From the NCBI RefSeq assembly GCF_000284095.1, contig NC_017068.1:2480001-2544000 (forward strand): 64,000 nt of DNA. Reading direction: 5' to 3'. The notes under the pieces are model-generated. The model saw nothing but the letters and a program-made list of their open reading frames with translations. It did not search any database and was not told where the DNA came from. Position numbers and translations under genes: made by a program. This document shows, one piece after another, positions 38,241-47,181 of the stretch (position 1 is its first letter; every line of letters begins with the position of its first letter). This DNA comes from Selenomonas ruminantium subsp. lactilytica TAM6421 (lineage in GTDB: Bacteria > Bacillota > Negativicutes > Selenomonadales > Selenomonadaceae).

Positions 38241-39029
38241 TTATCTTCTGAACATATGCTTGAGACGAGTCCACCAGCCTTCTTTATGGAAGTCCATAAA
38301 GGGCACATCCTCACCCAGCATACGCGACACGATATTGCGGTAAGCCTGCCCTGCCTGGCTGTCATCGGAAGCCACACAGGGCTCACCTTTGTTGGCTGCC
38401 GTAACGACCTTGATGTCATCAGGCACCTGACCGATGCAGTCCAGCGACAGGATATCGTTGATATCGTCCATATCCAGCATCTCGCCACTTTCCACCATGG
38501 AGGGACGGATACGGTTGACAATCAGTTTGATATTATCCTTGTCAGCGCGGCCCAGCTCGCCGATGATCTTATCCGCATCGCGGACAGCGGCGATTTCCGG
38601 CATGGTCACCACGAGAGCCGTATCCGCAGCAGCGATTGCTGTCTTGAAGCCCTGCTCGATGCCGGCTGGGCAGTCGATCAGGATATAGTCAAACTCGCGG
38701 CGCAGCTCATCGCAGAGCTTCACCAGCTGTTCGGGATTTACCGACATCTTATCCTTTACCTGGGAAGTCGGCAGCAAAAAGAGGTTTTCATATTTCTTAT
38801 GACGAACCAGCGCTTTCTTGAAAGCCACCCGGCCTTCCGTCACGTCAATCAGGTCATACATGATGCGGTTTTCCAGGCCCAGCATCAAATCGAGGTTCCG
38901 CAGGCCCGTATCGGTATCCACCAGAACAACCTTCTTGCCCCGCATAGCCAGTCCCATACCTAAGTTAGCCGTGGTCGTAGTCTTGCCAACACCGCCTTTG
39001 CCAGAGGTAATTACGTAGATTTCACTCAT
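38241..39029 (-). CDS. minD: Septum site-determining ATPase MinD
   Basis: A 262-residue deviant Walker ATPase. SGKGGVGKTTTTANLG (residues 9-24) is the P-loop, DTDTGLRNLDLMLG the switch region, LIDCPAGIEQG the second metal region, and the C-terminal amphipathic membrane helix is WWTRLKHMFRR. It recruits MinC to the membrane. ATG 39029 overlaps the minC stop by four bases, and minE starts 12 bases after its stop. Confidence 0.96.
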   Translation of the reverse strand: MSEIYVITSGKGGVGKTTTTANLGMGLAMRGKKVVLVDTDTGLRNLDLMLGLENRIMYDLIDVTEGRVAFKKALVRHKKYENLFLLPTSQVKDKMSVNPEQLVKLCDELRREFDYILIDCPAGIEQGFKTAIAAADTALVVTMPEIAAVRDADKIIGELGRADKDNIKLIVNRIRPSMVESGEMLDMDDINDILSLDCIGQVPDDIKVVTAANKGEPCVASDDSQAGQAYRNIVSRMLGEDVPFMDFHKEGWWTRLKHMFRR

Positions 39030-39703
39030 ATTGTCTTATCCTGCCTTTCTATTGGTTCGATTACGATTTGACCATCTTTTATGGAAGCGCGCTCTGCGCG
39101 GTCGGTCTTTTCCATTTCGTCCGGGGAACGGGCGATCAGATTGGATATCCGAATCTGGGTGGGCATCAGGTGGTCGGCAATGATAAATGCCGTACTGTCA
39201 CCATAGGCCCCGGCATGCACCATGCCACGGCAGGTGCCGCGGATGTCGATGCTGCCTCCGGCGATGATCTGGGCACCGGGATTGACGTTGCCGCAGACCA
39301 GCACCGAGGATTTCGTGCGGATCTCCTGTCCGCCCCGCAGCGTCTTGTTGACCACCACCATCTCCTGAGGCTTTAGGTCCTCAGGCTCATTGACCGGTGG
39401 CGATGCCGGCTGGGGTGTAGGTGCCGGTGCCTTTGTTTCCGGCTTCTGTACCTTTTCTGCCTCCGGCTTCTGGGTACGGCAGATCAGGCCATACTCATGG
39501 AACAGATGCTGAAGTTCATCTCTTTCGCTGCCCATGAACACATCCCGGGGAATCAGCACCAAGGTGCCCCGCAAAAAGAAGGTGGTGCCAGACTCAAGTT
39601 TCTGCCTCAGATTCTCCCGCACATCTTCAAAGGATGCCTCCGGGGCAAAGCTCAGCTGTAACCCAAGGGAAGTTCCCTTGATTTTTACAATATCTTCACT
39701 CAT
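39026..39703 (-). CDS. minC: Septum site-determining protein MinC
   Basis: 225 residues; inhibits FtsZ assembly away from mid-cell. The N-terminal domain (about 1-85) is followed by a Pro-rich linker (about 90-115, PAPTPQPASPP). The C-terminal beta-helix is about 118-210 (GGQEIRTKSSVLVCGNVNPGAQIIAGGSIDIRGTCRG region), with the conserved RGTCRGMVHAGA. Overlaps minD by four bases. Confidence 0.94.
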   Translation of the reverse strand: MSEDIVKIKGTSLGLQLSFAPEASFEDVRENLRQKLESGTTFFLRGTLVLIPRDVFMGSERDELQHLFHEYGLICRTQKPEAEKVQKPETKAPAPTPQPASPPVNEPEDLKPQEMVVVNKTLRGGQEIRTKSSVLVCGNVNPGAQIIAGGSIDIRGTCRGMVHAGAYGDSTAFIIADHLMPTQIRISNLIARSPDEMEKTDRAERASIKDGQIVIEPIERQDKTI

Positions 39704-39735
39704 GGCTGCCCTCGTTTCTATATCATATAGTCTAC

Positions 39736-41544
39736 TTACTGTTTTTTCTGCCCATCAGCTGCTTGCTTGGCCGGATCCGGTTTATTGAGGCCGAACCAGG
39801 CTTCCAGAATCTTGCGGCCAATCGGCACCGCGGATTGGGAACCGAAACCACCCTGTTCCACAATGACAGCTACCACGATGTTCGGATCTCCAAAGGGACC
39901 ATAGGCCACAAACCAGCCGTGGTCACGGCCATGGGGATTTTCTGCCGTACCGGTCTTGCCGGCGATCTCAATGGGGAATCCCTTGAAGATGCTGGCAGCG
40001 GTACCATACTTGGTAACATCATGGAGACCGGCCTGCACCAGCTGGATATCCTCCGCCGGTACATCCAACGTGCCCAGAAGCTCCGGCGTGAATTCCTTCA
40101 CCGTCTTGCCATCGGGGCCTACGATGCGGCTGACCAGATGGGGCTTGTAACGCTTGCCATCAGCAGCAATCTCCCCCATGACCATGGCGGCCTGCAGCGG
40201 CGTCACCAGATTGAAGCCCTGACCGATAGCCGCATCGAAGGTTTCCGAGAGATACCATTCGCCATCCTCGAAGTTCTTCTCCTTATAACGGCGGTTAGCC
40301 ACCAGACCATCGGATTCATAGGGCAGGTCAATACCCGTGATCTTGCCCAGGCCGAACATGCGGGCGTATTTTTCCAACCGGTCAATGCCCAGGCGGTTGC
40401 CCATCTCATAGAAATAGACGTTATCGGAATGGGCCATGGCCTGCTGGAAATTGATCAGGCCCAAGGCCTCGCCCTCAGCATTGCCCTTGGGGATGATCCA
40501 GTGATGACCACTGTCCATGATGAGCTCCGAAGGCGTTACCACCCCTTCGGTCAGCGCAGCTGTACCCGTGATGATCTTGAAGGTGGACCCCGGCGGATAT
40601 TCACCGGTGATGGCCTTGTTATCCATGGGATGGTAAGGATTGTTATTGAGCTTGTTCCAATCCTTGGCGGAAATGCCATGGGCAAAGAGGTTCGGATCAA
40701 AGGCCGGCCGGCTCACCATGGCATAGATTTCCCCTGTCATGGGATTCATGGCCACAGCGGCCGCGGCATTGGCATGGATCTGCTTGAGCTGCTCATCCAC
40801 AGCCTTTTCCGCCGCCGTCTGGAGATCCTTATCGATGGTCAGATACAGGTCATCCCCCGGCGTCGGCGGCTTATTGCCGATGATCTGCACGGGCTTACCC
40901 GTCACATCGACTTCCACCTGCTGGCCGCCGTTCTCACCGCGCAGTTCCTTATCGTAAATCTTTTCCAGGCCGAACTTGCCGATGATATCACCGCTCTTAT
41001 AGCCCTCATCCTTTTTCTTCTCCAGCTCCATGTCGTTGATCTCACTGACATAGCCATAGGTATGAGCCGCTTCTTCCTTATTCATGTAGTCGCGGATGGG
41101 CTGTACCTCGATGATGACACCGGGGTAAATATTCTTCTGTTCTTCGATGATGGTAACGATGTCCGGTGTCACATCCGCCTTGATGCGGATGGGGTCAAAG
41201 CCGGTATGGGCTTCGATCTTCTTGTTGATTTCCTCCACCGGCACCTTCAAGAGTTCCGACAGACGCTCCACGACCACCGGATCGATCTTGGTCATCACCG
41301 GCATCAGGGATACGGCAAAGCCCGGACGATTCTGCACCAGCAGCTGCCCATTGCGGTCAAAAAATGTCCCACGGGGCGCCATGGTGGGAATGATACGGAT
41401 GCGGTTTCCCTCCGCCAGCCTTGCATAATGCTCACCATCGTAGATCTGCAGATAGCCCGCCCGTCCGATCAGGACAGCAATGACCAGCACGGACAACCAA
41501 CCCAGGACATTTATTCTGCCGCCATATTCGTCATTTTCGACCAA
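39736..41544 (-). CDS. mrdA: Penicillin-binding protein 2 (elongasome transpeptidase)
   Basis: A 602-residue class B PBP. An N-terminal membrane anchor (LSVLVIAVLIGRAGYLQIY) is followed by a dimerisation/pedestal domain (about 55-230) and the transpeptidase. Active-site motifs are STFK (in YPPGSTFKIITGT), SDN (in MAHSDNVYFYEMG) and KTG (in IAGKTGTAENP). It crosslinks side-wall peptidoglycan with RodA. The mreD gene ends 42 bases upstream; minC begins 32 bases downstream of its stop. Confidence 0.95.
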   Translation of the reverse strand: MVENDEYGGRINVLGWLSVLVIAVLIGRAGYLQIYDGEHYARLAEGNRIRIIPTMAPRGTFFDRNGQLLVQNRPGFAVSLMPVMTKIDPVVVERLSELLKVPVEEINKKIEAHTGFDPIRIKADVTPDIVTIIEEQKNIYPGVIIEVQPIRDYMNKEEAAHTYGYVSEINDMELEKKKDEGYKSGDIIGKFGLEKIYDKELRGENGGQQVEVDVTGKPVQIIGNKPPTPGDDLYLTIDKDLQTAAEKAVDEQLKQIHANAAAAVAMNPMTGEIYAMVSRPAFDPNLFAHGISAKDWNKLNNNPYHPMDNKAITGEYPPGSTFKIITGTAALTEGVVTPSELIMDSGHHWIIPKGNAEGEALGLINFQQAMAHSDNVYFYEMGNRLGIDRLEKYARMFGLGKITGIDLPYESDGLVANRRYKEKNFEDGEWYLSETFDAAIGQGFNLVTPLQAAMVMGEIAADGKRYKPHLVSRIVGPDGKTVKEFTPELLGTLDVPAEDIQLVQAGLHDVTKYGTAASIFKGFPIEIAGKTGTAENPHGRDHGWFVAYGPFGDPNIVVAVIVEQGGFGSQSAVPIGRKILEAWFGLNKPDPAKQAADGQKKQ

Positions 41545-41586
41545 AAATTATCTCTCCCATAAAAAAGGCACCCTAAGGTGCCTTAA

Positions 41587-42087
41587 TCAATTTGTATCTT
41601 TTAAGCTGAGTTTCTTATCCAATTGATAGGTCAGATAATGCACCGGATAGGCAAACGCCAGCTGGTAGATCAGCATGGGCAGCAATGTAACCTGCACGTT
41701 GCTGATCGGATTAAAGCGATAACCTAATAATACCATAAGTAACGCTAAAATAAAATAGTTAAACGTCGTTACCCCTAAAGATGCGAACACTGGCAGGAAA
41801 AACTGTTCCTTGTAAACCCGATTGGCAAAACGTCCGCAGATATTCCCAATGATCAGATGGGTGAAGGCATGAATGCCGAAAAAAGTTCCCGTGGCCAGAT
41901 CCATCATCAATCCTGTGATAAAGCCCATCAAGGTGCCCTTTTCCGTCCCCTTCAAAAAAGCATAGGACACGGTCAGCAGCAACATGAAATCCGGACTGAT
42001 GCCATGATAGGCAATCAGTGGAAAAAATGAAGTCTGCAGCACATAGAGCATCACGACGAAGATGGCCAGCTTGCAATAGCCGCTCAT
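41587..42087 (-). CDS. mreD: Rod shape-determining membrane protein MreD
   Basis: A 166-residue protein with five or six hydrophobic helices and the order and size of MreD (SFFPLIAYHGISPDFMLLLTVSYAFLKGTEKGTLMGFITGL pattern, residues about 20-60). It joins MreC to the elongation machinery. Overlaps the mreC stop by four bases. The sequence is weakly conserved in this family, so position supports the call. Confidence 0.92.
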   Translation of the reverse strand: MSGYCKLAIFVVMLYVLQTSFFPLIAYHGISPDFMLLLTVSYAFLKGTEKGTLMGFITGLMMDLATGTFFGIHAFTHLIIGNICGRFANRVYKEQFFLPVFASLGVTTFNYFILALLMVLLGYRFNPISNVQVTLLPMLIYQLAFAYPVHYLTYQLDKKLSLKDTN

Positions 42088-43025
42088 TGCTGCGCCTCCG
42101 CTTTATCAGCTGCCTGTGCCTGCGGGTCCGTCTCTGTGCCTGGCGTCTGTGGCGGCGGTTTGATGGGTTCCGGCGGTGCCTCACGGGAGGCGGTAATCAC
42201 CAGTACATCTTCCAGCTTCTGGAAGTCCACCGCCGATTCCAATACGCCGATCTTCAACAGGCCGCCATCATCATTTTTGAGACTGCTCACCAGCCCCACG
42301 ATAATGCCCTTAGGGAAGATGCCGCCAAAACCAGAGGTGACGATGACATCCCCTTCAACCACATCCGCATTCTTGGGAATGTTCACCATCTGCGGCATAG
42401 TAGGATTATCCATATCGCCCTGCACAATGCCCGTTACCCGGGATTCTGCCCGCTGGACGATGGTCCCTACTGAGGAGCGAGGATCTAAGATCAGCTGTAC
42501 CTTGGAAGAATTCGGTCCGGCTTCCACCACCCGGCCTACAAGCCCCTGCGGTGTCACCACCGGCATATCCTCTTTGACGCCACTGGCCGTGCCCCGGTCA
42601 ATGACGATCATCCGGGACCAGGTATCCGACTCCCGGCCAATCACCCGGGCAGCTACCATATCAAACTGACGGGCAGACTGAGTATAGCCCACCATGGCCC
42701 GCAAGCGTTCATTTTCTGCCAGAGCTTCGTTGGCCTGCAGGTTTATCCCCCGCAGCTGCTCCACTTCATTGCGCAGCATCTTGTTCTGCTCATAAAGCGT
42801 AGCCATCTCCCAGACTGCCCCAGTGACATAATGGACTTCATTGGCAACCCAGGACACAGCCTGCTGGAAGGGGGATAACACCAGCGAAACGGCCTGGCTG
42901 CTCACCGGTGCCTGGAAACGGCCCCGGGCCGCAAAAAATATGATGCAAAAGAGGCTGATGGTGACAAACACCATGGCCCAGCCTTTGCGTCCGTCTTCCT
43001 TATCTCTTCTTACACGATTACTCAT
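42084..43025 (-). CDS. mreC: Rod shape-determining protein MreC
   Basis: 313 residues: a short cytoplasmic start, one membrane helix (about 17-35), a coiled coil (about 65-105, ATLYEQNKMLRNEVEQLRGIN) and two beta-barrel domains (ARVIGRESDTWSRMIVIDRGT; VVTPQGLVGRV; VIVTSGFGGIFPKGIIVG). An acidic, Pro-rich tail ends it. It scaffolds PBP2 and RodA. Starts eight bases after the mreB stop. Confidence 0.95.
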   Translation of the reverse strand: MSNRVRRDKEDGRKGWAMVFVTISLFCIIFFAARGRFQAPVSSQAVSLVLSPFQQAVSWVANEVHYVTGAVWEMATLYEQNKMLRNEVEQLRGINLQANEALAENERLRAMVGYTQSARQFDMVAARVIGRESDTWSRMIVIDRGTASGVKEDMPVVTPQGLVGRVVEAGPNSSKVQLILDPRSSVGTIVQRAESRVTGIVQGDMDNPTMPQMVNIPKNADVVEGDVIVTSGFGGIFPKGIIVGLVSSLKNDDGGLLKIGVLESAVDFQKLEDVLVITASREAPPEPIKPPPQTPGTETDPQAQAADKAEAQQ

Positions 43026-43033
43026 TTTTTATA

Positions 43034-44074
43034 TCAGCTTCTCAGCTTCTTGCTGGTCATAACCACGCGCTTCAGCAGTTCGATGTTCTCCAGGGAACGG
43101 CCCGTACCTTCACCTACGCAGGAGAGGGCATCTTCGGAAACCAGCACCGGCATGCCCGTCTCATGGGACAGCAGCTTGTCCAGATTCGTCAGCAGCGCAC
43201 CGCCGCCGGTCATCATGATGCCATGGTCCATAACGTCTGCTGCCAGTTCAGGCGGCGTCTTCTCCAGCGTGCCCTTCACCGCATCGATAATCTTGTAAAT
43301 GGGATCGTTGAGGGCTTCGCGGATTTCCTTGGCCTGAATGGTCAAAGTCTTCGGCAGACCGGAAACCAGGTCACGGCCACGGATTTCCATGGTCTTGTCA
43401 GCTTCCGGCGTCACGATAGCCGTACCGATGGTCACCTTGATGGCTTCTGCCGTGCGCTCACCGATCATAAGGTTGTACATGCGCTTGATATACTGCACGA
43501 TGGCGCTGTCCATCTCATCACCACCGATACGGATGGAGCAGCTCACTACGATACCGCCCAAAGAGATCACAGCGATTTCCGTGGTGCCGCCGCCGATATC
43601 AACCACCATGCTGCCGGTAGCTTCTTCCACCGGCAGGCCTGCACCGATAGCTGCAGCCATGGGTTCTTCAATCAAATAAGCTTCGCGGGCACCGGCCTGC
43701 TGGGCTGCATCGATTACGGCACGCTTCTCCACTTCTGTAACACCGGAGGGAACGCCGACCACCACGCGGGGACGCACAAAGGATTTCGTGTTCATAGCCT
43801 TGCGGATGAAGTATTTCAGCATGGCCTGCGTCACATCAAAGTCTGCGATAACGCCATCCTTCATGGGACGAATGGCGATGATGTTGCCCGGCGTACGGCC
43901 AATCATCTGTTTTGCTTCCTCACCCACAGCCAGCACATCGCCCGTGTCGCTCTTGATTGCCACTACGGAAGGTTCACGCAGCACAATGCCTCTGCCCTTC
44001 ACATGCACCAGCGTATTAGCCGTGCCCAGGTCAATACCCATATCGTGCGAAAAACCACCAAACAGACTCCACAT
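43034..44074 (-). CDS. mreB: Rod shape-determining actin MreB
   Basis: About 346 residues of the actin fold. [20 protein letters not shown] is phosphate loop 1, [20 protein letters not shown] loop 2, and [15 protein letters not shown] the adenosine motif. It forms membrane filaments that guide wall growth. The start is ambiguous: ATG 44074 lies 12 bases after GGGAG, while TTG 44083 lies only three bases after it. I chose the ATG, which also fits family N-termini. First gene of mreBCD-mrdA-min-rodA. Confidence 0.95.
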   Translation of the reverse strand: MWSLFGGFSHDMGIDLGTANTLVHVKGRGIVLREPSVVAIKSDTGDVLAVGEEAKQMIGRTPGNIIAIRPMKDGVIADFDVTQAMLKYFIRKAMNTKSFVRPRVVVGVPSGVTEVEKRAVIDAAQQAGAREAYLIEEPMAAAIGAGLPVEEATGSMVVDIGGGTTEIAVISLGGIVVSCSIRIGGDEMDSAIVQYIKRMYNLMIGERTAEAIKVTIGTAIVTPEADKTMEIRGRDLVSGLPKTLTIQAKEIREALNDPIYKIIDAVKGTLEKTPPELAADVMDHGIMMTGGGALLTNLDKLLSHETGMPVLVSEDALSCVGEGTGRSLENIELLKRVVMTSKKLRS

Positions 44075-44144
44075 TTTGTCCAAAAACTCCCTTCAGATAA
44101 CCATATATCTACGCCGCAAGTTCCACAGCGTACATTGTCAAAAT

Positions 44145-44183
44145 AAAAATAACTACCTTATTGTAACACAAGATAGTTATTTT
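44145..44183 (-). terminator. Terminator after radC
   Basis: Minus strand AAAATAACTA, 18-base loop, TAGTTATTTT followed by TATTTT. It lies between radC and mreB, which suggests mreB has its own promoter; a TTGACA follows at once on the minus strand but no clear -10 box does. Confidence 0.6.
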
Positions 44184-44221
44184 GATAACAGGCAAACTAT
44201 TTTTTTTTCAGATTTTTTTCT

Positions 44222-44911
44222 TTAATGTATAAGCCCCTGCTCCTTGAAGCTCGTAAAGCGTTCATTCCCCAGCACCACATGATCCAGCACGGGGATGTCC
44301 ATGATTTTTCCTGCCTTGACCATGCGTTCGGTGACGGCGATATCCTCCCGGCTGGGGGTGGGATCGCCGCTGGGGTGATTGTGCAGTAGGATCATAGAGG
44401 CTGCCGCATAATCGATGGCCGCCCGGAACACCTCCCGGGGATGTACCACAGAAGCCGATAAACTCCCCACGGACACCTCCGGCATCCCTAAGATATGATT
44501 CTTGGTATTCAGCAGCAGCACCGCAAAATGCTCCTTCTGCTCGAAACGATAACGGGGCATGGCGTAATGCGCCACGTCCTCCGGCCCATGGATGATCTCA
44601 ATTTTTGCCGCCTGCTGGACAGAGAGCCGCCGCCCCAGCTCAATCGCCGCCTGCAAGGTCAGGGCCTTCACCTTGCCGATGCCATCGATCTTTGCCAGTT
44701 CCGCCACGGAAATATGCACCATACCGGCCAGTCCCTGCTCCTTGATATGGGCTAAGATCTCCTCAGCAATGCGCAGCACGGATTTTTTCTTTGTACCGCT
44801 GCGCAGCAAAATGGCCAAAAGCTCTGCATTGCTCAGGGCCGCCGCACCGCAAAGCAGTAATTTTTCCCTGGGACGCTCCTCAGGGGGCAAATCCCTCACC
44901 ATAATCGCCAT
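44222..44911 (-). CDS. radC: RadC/JAB-domain protein
   Basis: A 229-residue RadC. A helix-hairpin-helix-type N-terminus (LAKIDGIGKVKALTLQAAIELG) precedes the JAB/MPN metalloprotease-like domain with LLHNHPSGDPTPSRED, the family's metal-binding signature. Despite the name, a DNA repair role is not established. Its start overlaps the end of maf by 32 bases. The maf-radC-mreB order is conserved in Firmicutes. Confidence 0.94.
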   Translation of the reverse strand: MAIMVRDLPPEERPREKLLLCGAAALSNAELLAILLRSGTKKKSVLRIAEEILAHIKEQGLAGMVHISVAELAKIDGIGKVKALTLQAAIELGRRLSVQQAAKIEIIHGPEDVAHYAMPRYRFEQKEHFAVLLLNTKNHILGMPEVSVGSLSASVVHPREVFRAAIDYAAASMILLHNHPSGDPTPSREDIAVTERMVKAGKIMDIPVLDHVVLGNERFTSFKEQGLIH

Positions 44912-45470
44912 ACAAATTCACGCCTGCCTTTCGCGCCAACCGGACCGTCGCATTAAGGGGCAAGCCCACCACATTGGTGAAGGAACCATGGATGCCCACG
45001 ATGAACTCCGCTGCTGCCCCCTGGATGGCATAGGCGCCAGCCTTGTCCATAGGCTCCCCGCTCTGCACATAGCGCTCGATTTCCGTATCAGCCAGCTGGG
45101 CAAACTCCACCTCAGTAACCACCACATCAGTGAAAAGGTGTTCGTTATTCACCCAGGCAATGCCAGTGAGCACCTGATGTGTCCTGCCGGAAAATTCCTT
45201 CAGCATCCGCACTGCATCCTCGCGGCTGTCCGGTTTTCCATAGGTATGCCCGTCCAAAGCCACCACCGTATCGGCGCCCAAAACCGCCTGATTGGGATGG
45301 ATGCGCGCCACAGCCAGCGCCTTGGCCGCCGCATTCTTTTCCACAAGCTCTGCGGGACTTAAGGTATCGCCGGACAACTCCTCGGCTGCGCTGATACGGA
45401 TATCGAAACGGGCCTTGATCTGCTGGAGGAGTTCTTTTCTCCGCGGTGAACCCGATGCCAAAATAAACAT
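44880..45470 (-). CDS. maf: Maf family nucleoside triphosphate pyrophosphatase
   Basis: About 196 residues. FILASGSPRRKELLQQI is the Maf N-terminal signature; VLGADTVVALDGHTYGKP (about 68-85) and GAYAIQGAAAEFIVGIHGSFTNVVGLPL are the other conserved blocks. It hydrolyses non-canonical or modified nucleotides (dTTP/UTP type) to monophosphates. ATG 45470 follows AGGAG by eight bases; a longer frame to 45515 is not supported. Confidence 0.94.
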   Translation of the reverse strand: MFILASGSPRRKELLQQIKARFDIRISAAEELSGDTLSPAELVEKNAAAKALAVARIHPNQAVLGADTVVALDGHTYGKPDSREDAVRMLKEFSGRTHQVLTGIAWVNNEHLFTDVVVTEVEFAQLADTEIERYVQSGEPMDKAGAYAIQGAAAEFIVGIHGSFTNVVGLPLNATVRLARKAGVNLYGDYGEGFAP

Positions 45471-45486
45471 AATACAATCTCCTTTC

Positions 45487-45759
45487 TTAGTAACGGCGGA
45501 ATAATACCAGGGCAATGACGATGCCCAGGATGCTCATGAGATTCGGCGCAAAGGCCAGGCCAATGGTCAGCTGGATTACATAAAGATTGATGGTGAATGC
45601 CGATGTATCAAATACGGGAAAGGTATTCACCAGATAGGGCATAACACCGCTTAAGGCCTCAACGCCTGTCAGCAGTTGTCCCAAAATTCCCCCCAGGATT
45701 GCGCCAATCACCACAAAGAGAATGGCCATGCCATAACCACGCCCGCCAAATTTTGCCAA
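45487..45759 (-). CDS. DUF4321 domain membrane protein
   Basis: About 90 residues with two hydrophobic helices (MAILFVVIGAILGGILGQLL and a C-terminal one ending in LFRRY). The family is found next to maf and radC in Firmicutes and has no known function. The start is most likely TTG 45759: AGGAGG lies eight bases before it, and LAKFGGRGYG fits family N-termini. A longer frame from 45825 would add a basic extension with no ribosome site. Confidence 0.82.
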   Translation of the reverse strand: MAKFGGRGYGMAILFVVIGAILGGILGQLLTGVEALSGVMPYLVNTFPVFDTSAFTINLYVIQLTIGLAFAPNLMSILGIVIALVLFRRY

Positions 45760-45835
45760 GAAAAACTCCTCCTTCAATGTACAGGCTTTCGCTTTTTTGC
45801 CAAAAAGTCCTGCCAATAAAAACATTTAGTTAAAA

Positions 45836-45872
45836 ATATGGCTCATAAATTCCACCGGAATTTATGAGCCAT
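45836..45872 (-). terminator. Terminator after the ArsB/NhaD-like gene
   Basis: A 17-bp perfect stem (TATGGCTCATAAATTCC with its complement) around a three-base loop, followed on the minus strand by TTTTTAAC. Seven bases after the permease stop. Confidence 0.92.
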
Positions 45873-45879
45873 ACACCGG

Positions 45880-47157
45880 TCAAATCAGGTACCGGATATA
45901 AACATACACCGTTGACAGTACAATCGTCAAGAGCATGATGGGAAAACCTATCTTGAAATAATTGATGAAGGTGATCTTCACGCCGCGTTCTGCTGCCAGA
46001 CCGGCCACAATCAGGTTAGCCGAAGCACCGACCAGGGTACCGTTGCCCCCCAGACAGGCGCCCAGCGCCAGACTCCACCAGATAGGTTCCAGATTGCTGA
46101 CACCCATGGCCCCCATATTCTGGATCAGCGGAATCATCGTCGCCACGAAGGGGATGTTATCCAGCACCGACGAAACGATCGCACTGAGCCAGAGCACCAG
46201 CAGAGACGTAGCGGTCACATCACCGCCGGTGAGCTCCACCGCATGGCTGGCCATGCTGCCGATAATGCCCGTTTCAATCAGACCGCCCACGGCAATGAAC
46301 AGACCGATAAAGAAGAAGATCGTCGCCCATTCCACGGACTTCATGGAGCTTTCCACCAAATGATGGCTGCCGCCTGCCAAAAGCAGCAGCAGGAAGCCGC
46401 CCGTCAAGGCAATCATCGAGGATTCGATATGGGTGAAGGAATGGGTGAAGAAACCCAGGATGACCAAGCCCAATACAAACAGCGACTTCTTCAGCAGGCG
46501 ACGGTCCTTCAGGGACTTATGCTCATCCATGGCCATGAGTTCAGCCTGCAGTTCCGGCTTAGTATGAAGCCCTTTCTTGTAAATGATTTCCACCAGGAAA
46601 ATCACGATGATCAGGTTCAGGATGGCAATAGGTGCCAGATTTTCAATGAAAGCCACAAAGGTCAATTCCTTGACCGCACTGCCGATCATGATATTCGGCG
46701 GATCGCCGATAAGAGTTGCCGTGCCACCGATATTGGAGGCGATGATCTGGGTTAGCAGGAACGGATTTGCCTTCAGATGAAGTTTCTGAGTTATGCTGAA
46801 GGTCACCGGCACCATCAACAGCACTGTGGTCACGTTGTCCAAAAAGGCGGAAAACACCGCCGTGATCAGCGCCAGATAGATGAGAATCCGCTTTGGTTCC
46901 GCCTTGGCCACCTTGGCCGCCTTGATGGCCACGAAGTCAAAGAGCCCCGTGTGACTGGTAACACCAACCAGCACCATCATGCCCACCAGCAGCCCTAGTG
47001 TGTTGAAGTCCACATGATGCAGTGCCGTCTCCTGAGACAGAATGCCCAGCAGAATCATCGAGGTAGCGCCCAGCATAGCCGCCACCGTACGATGGATCTT
47101 CTCCGACACGATCACCATATACATGAAAATAAAGATAATCCCCGCTAAAACGTCCAT
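45880..47157 (-). CDS. ArsB/NhaD-type (SLC13/IT superfamily) ion permease
   Basis: A 425-residue membrane protein with about 11 helices. It shows the ArsB/NhaD pattern: FLDNVTTVLLMVPVTFSITQKL near residue 105, ASNIGGTATLIGDPPNIMIGSA near 140, SSVLDNIPFVATMIPLI near 320 and LGGNGTLVGASANLIVAGLA near 380. Members export arsenite or exchange Na+/H+, and others carry carboxylates. No arsenic genes are adjacent, so Na+/H+ exchange is as likely. It starts 24 bases after the FIST-GGDEF gene. Confidence 0.88.
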   Translation of the reverse strand: MDVLAGIIFIFMYMVIVSEKIHRTVAAMLGATSMILLGILSQETALHHVDFNTLGLLVGMMVLVGVTSHTGLFDFVAIKAAKVAKAEPKRILIYLALITAVFSAFLDNVTTVLLMVPVTFSITQKLHLKANPFLLTQIIASNIGGTATLIGDPPNIMIGSAVKELTFVAFIENLAPIAILNLIIVIFLVEIIYKKGLHTKPELQAELMAMDEHKSLKDRRLLKKSLFVLGLVILGFFTHSFTHIESSMIALTGGFLLLLLAGGSHHLVESSMKSVEWATIFFFIGLFIAVGGLIETGIIGSMASHAVELTGGDVTATSLLVLWLSAIVSSVLDNIPFVATMIPLIQNMGAMGVSNLEPIWWSLALGACLGGNGTLVGASANLIVAGLAAERGVKITFINYFKIGFPIMLLTIVLSTVYVYIRYLI

Positions 47158-47181
47158 TACGTTCCTCCCTGTAAAATAAAT

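Noticed and set aside
39763-41562. A 599-codon open frame on the plus strand opposite mrdA
   Set aside because: Fully antisense to a PBP2 gene with all catalytic motifs; the translation is His/Arg-rich without recognisable domains.
44084-44221. A sigma-A promoter for mreB based on TTGACA near 44139
   Set aside because: No acceptable -10 box at 16-18 bases; only a TAGATA too far downstream.
45880-47157. Calling the permease an arsenite pump
   Set aside because: No arsR, arsA or arsC gene is nearby, and the motifs are shared with NhaD and other IT-superfamily carriers.
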